Shown piece by piece: positions 1-5,126 of a stretch of DNA of 5,126 bases. How positions within the stretch are numbered: the stretch's first letter is position 1; each line of letters opens with the position of its first letter. This DNA comes from UBA2965 sp036526135 (GTDB lineage: Bacteria; Pseudomonadota; Gammaproteobacteria; Pseudomonadales; Azotimanducaceae). The stretch covers positions 1-5,126 of the forward strand of contig DATCZA010000076.1 of assembly GCA_036526135.1 (NCBI GenBank). Reading direction: 5' to 3'. The notes below the pieces were generated by a model. It made no database searches, was not told the DNA's origin, and saw only the letters and a program-made list of their open reading frames with translations. The position numbers and the translations under genes are program-made.

Positions 1-1914
1 GTGGAAGAGCGTGATGGCCGATTCACCCGAGCGCTGGTCTGCTACGACGATGCCCTCGCCCTCGACCCCGGGTTGGGGGAAGCGCGCCGACGCTGGATCA
101 TGCTGGCATCCGCTCTCGGGGCAACCGTCGAGGCGTTTGAAGCCGCTCAGGCCAATCCCGAGGTGCTCACGCCCGACGACGTGGTGCGCCTGCAGCTCGA
201 TGCGGCGGCGAAACGAATCCGCTGGGCCGATCTGCCGAGCCCGGGTGCCCCGCTGGCGGACGCCGAAATGGCCGTGGACGGCCATGATGTGGTTGCCAAA
301 GGCGGAGAACCGGCACGGGTCGCAGGTAGCCACCGACGCGCGTTGGAGTACGACCGCGTCGTCTCCCATTCCGCAGCGTACCGGATGGTGGAGGCCATCG
401 ACCTCTTCGAGTCGTTGCAGGGTACGCCCGGCGATCTGGAAGGATTTCCTTCCTACGTTCTCGCCGCCGCCGGCCGCGCTTACCTGTACGAAGAGCATAC
501 CCGCGATGCCATTGCCTGCTTCGAGCAGGCGCTCGGGCTCGACCCGAACGCTTTCAACCTTCGCATCGGGCTTTTCTACGCGCTGTCCGATCACGGTGAC
601 TTCGAAGGCGCGAAAGAGGTTGCCGAGCACCTGATTGCCGGCGAAGAACCGTTCGCCCGACCGGATCCGCGAGTCTGGGTGCCCAACGACCGCTACGCCA
701 CGGCGCGGGTCATTGCGGCTCGGGAGCTCGCCTATCGGGAACGCTACACCGAGGCGCTCAACGATCTGGACGAGATGCTCGCCATCGCGCCGGCCAACAC
801 GGGCGTGCGGCTCACGCGAGCGCAATTGCTGCAGTGGCGTGGCTGGAACGAGCAGGCCGAGCGCGAAGTGGTGCGGATCCAGACGACCGACCCGACCAAC
901 GTTGGCGTCAAAGTGCTGAGCGGCACGGTTGCCCTCGAAAAACAGCAGTACCCGCGAGCCGAGCGGGAAGTTAATCGCGCTCTTCGATCACAGCCCTATG
1001 ACAAGTCCGCCATCGAGCTCAACGAGCGATGGCTTCTGCACAACAGCGGGTATTTCGAGGCCAGCGCCAGCGCGGAGCGATCCGAGGGGTCGGCCTTTGC
1101 CGGCGAGAGCTGGCGCACGGACGTGCACTACTACTCGAGCCCCATCGCCTACCGCTACCGGTGGTTCGTTCACGACGCCATCCGCCACGGCAAGTTCACG
1201 GAAGGAACCGGCAAGGATCACCGCATCGGCGCGGGCGTGGATTTCCGCAGCAATCGCTGGAGCGCGCGCGGCGAGGTGCACAAGGGCCTGGAGCAGAACC
1301 GTAAGGCGGGCGTGACGGCATCGGCGAGCTGGCGGCAGTCCGATCGTCTCACCTGGGACAGCCTGGTCTCCTACAACACCATGGGGATGCCGTTGCGCGG
1401 CACCCGCGTCGGCATCCGCGCGGACGAGGCTCAGGGTGGCGCGACCTATCGCTGGCACGAATCCCGACGCGCGTACGCGCGTGCGGGCCTGATGAAGATG
1501 GACGACGGCAACGACCGCAAGTGGCTGGATTCCGGCTTCGAGCAGCGCGTGGTCAACGCCCCTCGGCAGAAGCTTCTCGTCAACCTGGGAGCGTACACGA
1601 GCCGGAACTCCGGCGGCGACCGGGTCTACTACAACCCGGAGACCGACTACCAGATCACGGCGGGCCTGACCCACGAGTGGCGTCTGATGCGGCGCTACCA
1701 GCAGTCCTTCGTTCAGCGGCTGAGTGTGGACGGCGGTGAGTACCACCAGAAGGGTTTCGGTGGCGGCCCGATATGGACCTTGCGGCTCGAACACGACTGG
1801 CAGATCGGGCGCCGGGTGGGCATGAGCTGGGGAGCCACCTGGGGCGGGCGCCGCTACGACGGCGAGCGCGAGCACGTGACCACCGTGTTCCTGACTTTCC
1901 GGGGACATCTGTGA
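1..1914 (+). CDS. pgaA: PgaA, outer-membrane PNAG export porin (5'-truncated by window edge)
   Basis: PgaA exports poly-beta-1,6-GlcNAc across the outer membrane. The reading frame is open from base 1. The GTG there is simply where the window begins, since no signal peptide is seen and E. coli PgaA is about 807 residues against 637 here, so roughly 170 N-terminal residues are missing. Numbering from base 1, residues 1 to ~340 look like TPR helices. The clearest repeats are around 8-30, 154-187, 188-213, 237-266, 269-300 and 301-334, with typical features such as A-x-x-x-[FY]-x-x-A-L-x-L-[DA]-P. From ~345 to the end the sequence changes to alternating polar and aromatic strands separated by charged turns, as in the C-terminal 16-stranded barrel of PgaA (about 293 residues here, about 297 in E. 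coli). In E. coli the TPR part binds deacetylated polymer and PgaB in the periplasm. The last residues are F-R-G-H-L, without a terminal aromatic residue. The stop overlaps the pgaB start. The call rests on domain order plus operon context. Confidence 0.93.
   Translation: MEERDGRFTRALVCYDDALALDPGLGEARRRWIMLASALGATVEAFEAAQANPEVLTPDDVVRLQLDAAAKRIRWADLPSPGAPLADAEMAVDGHDVVAKGGEPARVAGSHRRALEYDRVVSHSAAYRMVEAIDLFESLQGTPGDLEGFPSYVLAAAGRAYLYEEHTRDAIACFEQALGLDPNAFNLRIGLFYALSDHGDFEGAKEVAEHLIAGEEPFARPDPRVWVPNDRYATARVIAARELAYRERYTEALNDLDEMLAIAPANTGVRLTRAQLLQWRGWNEQAEREVVRIQTTDPTNVGVKVLSGTVALEKQQYPRAEREVNRALRSQPYDKSAIELNERWLLHNSGYFEASASAERSEGSAFAGESWRTDVHYYSSPIAYRYRWFVHDAIRHGKFTEGTGKDHRIGAGVDFRSNRWSARGEVHKGLEQNRKAGVTASASWRQSDRLTWDSLVSYNTMGMPLRGTRVGIRADEAQGGATYRWHESRRAYARAGLMKMDDGNDRKWLDSGFEQRVVNAPRQKLLVNLGAYTSRNSGGDRVYYNPETDYQITAGLTHEWRLMRRYQQSFVQRLSVDGGEYHQKGFGGGPIWTLRLEHDWQIGRRVGMSWGATWGGRRYDGEREHVTTVFLTFRGHL
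1901..1905 (+). promoter_or_regulatory. Ribosome binding site for pgaB and GTGA stop/start overlap
   Basis: GGGGA lies 5 nt upstream of the GTG at 1911, inside the last codons of pgaA. The GTG overlaps the pgaA TGA in the tetranucleotide GTGA (1911-1914), a typical arrangement for translational coupling. This site decides the pgaB start: the next in-frame candidate upstream, the ATG at 1773, would put 46 arginine-rich residues in front of an evident signal peptide. Confidence 0.7.
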
Positions 1915-3845
1915 GGCGGCGGCTGGCAGTCATCGCCGCCGCGCTGGCGCTCATCGTCGGCGCGCATGGTGCCGGTGCCGAATCGGCCCATCGGATCATC
2001 GCGATCTCCTACCACGACGTGGTGGAGCATCCCTCTGAGGTCGGGGCCGACCGCTTCACAGTGACCGTAGATCAGCTCATCAATCAGCTGGCCTGGCTCG
2101 ACGCCCACGGCTTCGAGCCCATCACCCTCGACCAGTGGGCGGCTGCAGCCGAGGGAGAGCCGCTCCCGCCCCGGCCGGTGCTTCTCACCTTCGACGACGG
2201 CTACGCGAGCTTTGCAGAGCACGTGATGCCCGTTCTGAAACTTTTCGATTTTCCGGCCGTGCTCGCGCCGGTGACCAGCTGGGTGGACGCCCCCGAAGGT
2301 AGCGTCGTCCAGTACGGCGACCAGCCCATGCCGCGGGAGCGATTTCTGACGTGGGATCAGCTCAGAGAGATATCGAAGACCGGCCTCGTGGAGATCGCAA
2401 CGCATACCCACGACATGCATCGTGGGCTCACGGGCAACCAGTTCGGCAACGAGTTGCCTGCTGCTGTGACTCGAAGGTGGAACGACGAGAGGAACGCCTA
2501 CGAGCCGGAGGCCGATTACGAGGCGCGCATCAGAAGTGACCTCAAGCGCAGCCGGGACCGCATCGCCGAGCAACTCGGCAAGCCGCCTCGGGCCGTGGTG
2601 TGGCCCTACGGAGCCTACAACCTTCAGGCGGCAAGCGTCGCCCGGACCCTCGGGCTCACGTACACGCTGACGCTGGACAGCCTGCCGAACGATCCGCGCA
2701 TCGATGGCGGCCGCATTCATCGCGAGCTGGTGAGCACCGACACGTCAATGCTGTTTTTCACCACGTGGGCCCTGGGAAAGGAGCAGGAGACACCGCTGCG
2801 GGCAGCGCACGTGGACATGGATTACGTGTACGACCCGGACCCGGCCCAGGCCGAACGAAATCTCGGCCGGCTCCTGGATCGTATCAAGGCGATGAAGTTG
2901 TCCTTTGTCTTCCTGCAGGCCTTCGCAGATCCCGACGGCGACGGCGTCGCGGACGCGCTGTACTTCCGCAACAGGCACCTGCCCATGCGTGCCGATCTTT
3001 TCAACCGGGTGGCCTGGCAGCTGAAAACCAGGGCGGGCGTGGAGGTGTTTGCCTGGATGCCGGTCATGGCGTTCGAGCTGCCTGATGCCGAACGCAATCA
3101 AGCGCTTGCGGTGAAGGCCTATGACGGGTCCCACGAGTCCCGCTACCACCGGCTGTCTCCGTACAACCCGGAGGCCCGGCGCATCGTGGGGGAGATCTAT
3201 GACGATCTCGGTCGCGGCAGCCGCTTTCTGGGCGTGCTCTACCACGATGATGGGTTCCTGACCGATCGCGAGGACGTCAGCCCGGCCGCTCTCGCCCGCA
3301 CCGTCCCCGACGAGGCAGCGAGAGGCGACGGCGTTCTGGCGCCGGCGGTCGTGAGCGACTTCCGCGGCAAAACCCGATTCCTCATCGATTTCACTCACGA
3401 GCTTTCGGACGTGCTGCGTCGGCACCAGCCCGCGCTGCTCACCGCGCGAAACCTGTACGCGAGGCCGGTCGTGGATCCCCAGGCCGAGGCCTGGTTTGCT
3501 CAAAGCCTCGGCGCTTTTCAGCGTAGCTACGACTACACGGCCGTCATGGCCATGCCCTATCTCGAGCAGGCGGAGGAGCCGGAGGCGTGGCTTTCCGACC
3601 TGGTGGAGAAGGTGCGGGCGATCCCCGGCGGCATGGAGCGGACGGTGTTCGAGCTCCAGACCGTCGACTGGCGCGAGGGCAACCCCGTGCGGGCGGCGAC
3701 GCTGGCGAACCAGATGGATCTTCTGCTGGACCGCGGCGTGAAGCACATCGCCTACTATCCCGACGACTTCATCCAGGGCTACCCGCCGGTGCCCCTCGTG
3801 CGCTCGCGCCTGTCCGTCAACTACCACCCGGCGCTGGAGGAGTAG
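1911..3845 (+). CDS. pgaB: PgaB, poly-beta-1,6-GlcNAc N-deacetylase / glycoside hydrolase
   Basis: PgaB partly removes acetyl groups from PNAG in the periplasm, which is needed for export, and its C-terminal domain cleaves the partly deacetylated polymer. From the GTG at 1911 it has 644 residues (E. coli about 672). Residues 1-23 form a signal peptide: three arginines, an Ala/Leu/Ile core and A-G-A before Glu24. There is no lipobox, and I find no cysteine in the whole protein, whereas E. coli PgaB is a lipoprotein. The CE4 deacetylase domain (~24-290) has T-F-D-D-G-Y with Asp95 (expected catalytic base) and Asp96 (metal), His165 and His170 (metal ligands, matching E. coli Asp115/His184/His189 with a constant offset of 19), and W-P-Y-G at 231-234. 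The C-terminal GHL13-type domain (~291-644) has H-V-D-M-D-Y-V-Y-D at 300-308, a D-P-D-G-D-G stretch at 340-345 and Y-H-D-D at 444-447. These are acidic segments conserved in the family. All key residues are present, so both activities are likely intact. It lies between pgaA and pgaC. Confidence 0.96.
   Translation: MRRRLAVIAAALALIVGAHGAGAESAHRIIAISYHDVVEHPSEVGADRFTVTVDQLINQLAWLDAHGFEPITLDQWAAAAEGEPLPPRPVLLTFDDGYASFAEHVMPVLKLFDFPAVLAPVTSWVDAPEGSVVQYGDQPMPRERFLTWDQLREISKTGLVEIATHTHDMHRGLTGNQFGNELPAAVTRRWNDERNAYEPEADYEARIRSDLKRSRDRIAEQLGKPPRAVVWPYGAYNLQAASVARTLGLTYTLTLDSLPNDPRIDGGRIHRELVSTDTSMLFFTTWALGKEQETPLRAAHVDMDYVYDPDPAQAERNLGRLLDRIKAMKLSFVFLQAFADPDGDGVADALYFRNRHLPMRADLFNRVAWQLKTRAGVEVFAWMPVMAFELPDAERNQALAVKAYDGSHESRYHRLSPYNPEARRIVGEIYDDLGRGSRFLGVLYHDDGFLTDREDVSPAALARTVPDEAARGDGVLAPAVVSDFRGKTRFLIDFTHELSDVLRRHQPALLTARNLYARPVVDPQAEAWFAQSLGAFQRSYDYTAVMAMPYLEQAEEPEAWLSDLVEKVRAIPGGMERTVFELQTVDWREGNPVRAATLANQMDLLLDRGVKHIAYYPDDFIQGYPPVPLVRSRLSVNYHPALEE
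3836..3842 (+). promoter_or_regulatory. Strong ribosome binding site for pgaC
   Basis: GGAGGAG is a near-perfect Shine-Dalgarno sequence. It sits in the last Glu codons of pgaB, directly before its TAG stop, and is 7 nt upstream of the pgaC GTG at 3850. It fixes the pgaC start and implies that ribosomes finishing pgaB can start again on pgaC. Confidence 0.85.
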
Positions 3846-3849
3846 TGGC

Positions 3850-5121
3850 GTGACGCTGGATCTTTTCTATCGAGTTCTCCAGGAGTTTGCGCTCATCTAC
3901 CCGCTGTTCATGGCCTATCTGTGGATGGTGGGCGGTATCTACTACCTCTTTCACTGGGAGCGTGCCGGGCACGCCCGCGTGGACCGTCCGCCGCCGCTTC
4001 CCGAGTACCCCGGTGTTTCCGTTCTGGTGCCCGCGCACAACGAGTCGTTCGCCATCGTCGAGACCATCCGGTCGCTGCAGAACCTCAAGTATCCCGAATA
4101 CGAGATTATCGTCATCAACGACGGCAGCACCGACGACACTGCCGAGATTCTCGACGAGCTGGCGGAGGAGGGAGGCATCCGGGTCATTCATCTTGCCTCC
4201 AACCAGGGCAAGGCGGCCGCGCTGCGGGTGGGTGCCATGGCCTCGAATCACGAGTTTCTGGTCTGCATCGACGGGGACGCCATTCTCGATTGCCATGCCG
4301 TCCACTGGATCATGCGGCACTTTCTGATTGGTCCCAGAGTAGGGGCGGTGACCGGCAACCCGCGGGTCAGGAACCGCTCCACGCTGCTGGGTAAGATTCA
4401 GGTGGCCGAGTTCTCGTCCATCATCGGGCTGATCAAGCGGGCCCAGCGCATCTACGGGCGTCTGTTCACAGTCTCGGGCGTGGTTTCGGCGTTTCGAAAG
4501 ACGGCTCTCTATCGCGTCGGGTTCTGGGACCTGACCAAGCTCACCGACGACATCGACATCAGCTGGCGGCTGCAGAAGGACCACTGGGCGGTGCGTTTCG
4601 AAAGCAACGCCGTGTGCTGGATACTCATGCCGGAAACGATCAAGGGTCTGTGGCGCCAGCGTCTGCGCTGGGCCCAGGGCGGCGTCGAGGTTGCCCTCGA
4701 TCACGGGCGCAGTCTCTTGAAGTGGCGCCAGCGTTACATGTGGCCCGTCTTCGTCGAGTTCTGGCTCAGCGTGGTCTGGTCCTACACCATGCTCTTTCTC
4801 GGGGTGAGCCTGGTGGTCGCGCAGGTCACCGATGCCCCCGACCTGCCTCGCTTCGAGGAGTGGCTGCCCAGCTGGGGCGGTGCCCTGATCGGCGTGACCT
4901 GTCTTCTGCAGTTTGCCGTGAGCCTCGTCATCGACAGCCGCTACGAGAGGGGGCTGGCGAAGATGTACTACTGGATCATCTGGTACCCGCTCGCTTACTG
5001 GCTGATCAACGTCCTCACGACCATCGTGGCCGTGCCGCGGGCGTTGATGAAGCGACGCGAGGAGCGGGCCGTCTGGACGAGCCCGGACCGGGGAGAGCAG
5101 TTCCATGCTGCCGCAGACTGA
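3850..5121 (+). CDS. pgaC: PgaC, poly-beta-1,6-GlcNAc synthase (GT2 glycosyltransferase)
   Basis: PgaC is the processive inner-membrane enzyme that polymerises GlcNAc from UDP-GlcNAc and, with PgaD, translocates the chain. The protein has 423 residues (E. coli about 441). There is one N-terminal membrane segment (~12-34), then a cytoplasmic GT-A domain: P-A-H-N-E at 61-65, N-D-G-S-T-D-D with Asp91, the D-x-D motif D-G-D at 141-143, T-D-D at 232-234 (usually TED, with the last Asp the expected catalytic base), and Q-R-L-R-W at 270-274 (QxxRW). Three further hydrophobic segments follow at ~297-322, ~338-360 and ~369-393. The long run G-L-I-K-R-x-Q-R-I-Y-G through F-T-V-S-G-V and the C-terminal W-x-S-P-D-R-G are strongly PgaC-like, which separates it from cellulose or hyaluronan synthases. 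In E. coli, activity needs PgaD and c-di-GMP binding to the PgaC-PgaD pair. The GTG start is supported by GGAGGAG 7 nt upstream. The 3' end overlaps pgaD. Confidence 0.96.
   Translation: MTLDLFYRVLQEFALIYPLFMAYLWMVGGIYYLFHWERAGHARVDRPPPLPEYPGVSVLVPAHNESFAIVETIRSLQNLKYPEYEIIVINDGSTDDTAEILDELAEEGGIRVIHLASNQGKAAALRVGAMASNHEFLVCIDGDAILDCHAVHWIMRHFLIGPRVGAVTGNPRVRNRSTLLGKIQVAEFSSIIGLIKRAQRIYGRLFTVSGVVSAFRKTALYRVGFWDLTKLTDDIDISWRLQKDHWAVRFESNAVCWILMPETIKGLWRQRLRWAQGGVEVALDHGRSLLKWRQRYMWPVFVEFWLSVVWSYTMLFLGVSLVVAQVTDAPDLPRFEEWLPSWGGALIGVTCLLQFAVSLVIDSRYERGLAKMYYWIIWYPLAYWLINVLTTIVAVPRALMKRREERAVWTSPDRGEQFHAAAD
5090..5097 (+). promoter_or_regulatory. Probable ribosome binding site for pgaD
   Basis: GGGGAGAG lies in the 3' end of pgaC, in the codons for the Arg-Gly-Glu of the conserved S-P-D-R-G tail. 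It is 7 nt upstream of the ATG at 5105, and this spacing supports that ATG as the start of the next gene. Confidence 0.6.
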
Positions 5122-5126
5122 ACCCG
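5105..5126 (+). CDS. pgaD: Probable PgaD start (3'-truncated by window edge)
   Basis: Only seven codons are visible: ATG followed by Leu-Pro-Gln-Thr-Glu-Pro, then the window ends. The frame differs from pgaC and overlaps its last 17 nt. The identification is an inference from position: in E. coli and most pga operons pgaD directly follows pgaC, and a good ribosome binding site lies 7 nt upstream. PgaD is a small inner-membrane protein with two N-terminal membrane segments that partners PgaC and takes part in c-di-GMP sensing. None of its diagnostic sequence is in the window. The ATG could instead start a different gene, or the true pgaD start could lie further downstream. Confidence 0.55.

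Noticed and set aside
1..3. GTG at base 1 as a true start of pgaA
   Set aside because: The encoded N-terminus begins within a TPR helix and lacks a signal peptide that an outer-membrane protein must have. The protein would be about 170 residues short of E. coli PgaA. It is a window edge, not a gene start.
988..1908. A 306-codon open frame on the - strand opposite the pgaA barrel
   Set aside because: The translation is rich in Ala, Val, Arg and His with no motif, and the + strand carries the PgaA barrel continuous with the TPR region.
1773..1910. Upstream in-frame ATG start for pgaB
   Set aside because: It would add 46 arginine-rich residues that overlap pgaA by 142 nt and bury the signal peptide. 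The GTG at 1911 has a ribosome binding site and the GTGA coupling overlap.
2745..3827. A 360-codon open frame on the - strand inside pgaB
   Set aside because: It is a shadow of the conserved PgaB C-terminal domain and shows no domain of its own. The same GC-bias explanation applies.
3817..5106. A 429-codon open frame on the - strand covering nearly all of pgaC
   Set aside because: It mirrors a gene with an unmistakable GT2 product. Its translation is low-complexity (rich in His, Pro, Arg, Gly, Asp) with no recognisable domain. Long antisense frames are expected where GC-rich third positions suppress stop codons.
3850..5121. Cellulose or hyaluronan synthase as the identity of the GT2 gene
   Set aside because: The PgaC-type conserved segments, the absence of a PilZ domain, and the position directly after pgaA and pgaB point to PgaC.

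Overview
The window holds most of a pgaABCD operon, which makes and exports the biofilm exopolysaccharide poly-beta-1,6-N-acetyl-D-glucosamine (PNAG/PGA). All genes are on the + strand. The left edge cuts into pgaA and the right edge cuts off nearly all of pgaD. pgaB and pgaC are complete. The DNA is GC-rich (roughly 60-65% by eye) with a strong G/C preference at third codon positions. The proteins match the Escherichia coli Pga set clearly but not closely. This suggests a GC-rich, Gram-negative proteobacterium, probably a non-enteric gammaproteobacterium. The genus cannot be named from this window.

Layout: bases 1-1914 encode the C-terminal ~637 residues of PgaA, the outer-membrane export porin (TPR superhelix followed by a beta-barrel). 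Bases 1911-3845 encode PgaB, the periplasmic two-domain N-deacetylase/glycoside hydrolase. Bases 3850-5121 encode PgaC, the inner-membrane family 2 glycosyltransferase that polymerises UDP-GlcNAc. Bases 5105-5126 carry the likely first seven codons of pgaD. There is essentially no non-coding DNA: pgaA/pgaB overlap by 4 nt (GTGA), pgaB and pgaC are separated by 4 nt, and pgaC/pgaD overlap by 17 nt. A purine-rich ribosome binding site lies inside the end of each preceding gene. No promoter, terminator, RNA gene, repeat or mobile element was seen.

How the genes work together (known from E. coli): PgaC with PgaD polymerises and moves PNAG across the inner membrane in a c-di-GMP-dependent way. PgaB partly deacetylates and cleaves the polymer in the periplasm. 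PgaA's TPR domain binds deacetylated polymer and PgaB, and its barrel exports the chain.

This is a recognised system, not a new one. The points worth a second look are variations on it: a PgaB with no cysteine at all, so it cannot be a lipoprotein as in E. coli; a TDD instead of TED catalytic motif in PgaC; a shortened PgaC N-terminus with one fewer membrane segment than E. coli; and a PgaA C-terminus that lacks the usual terminal aromatic residue.
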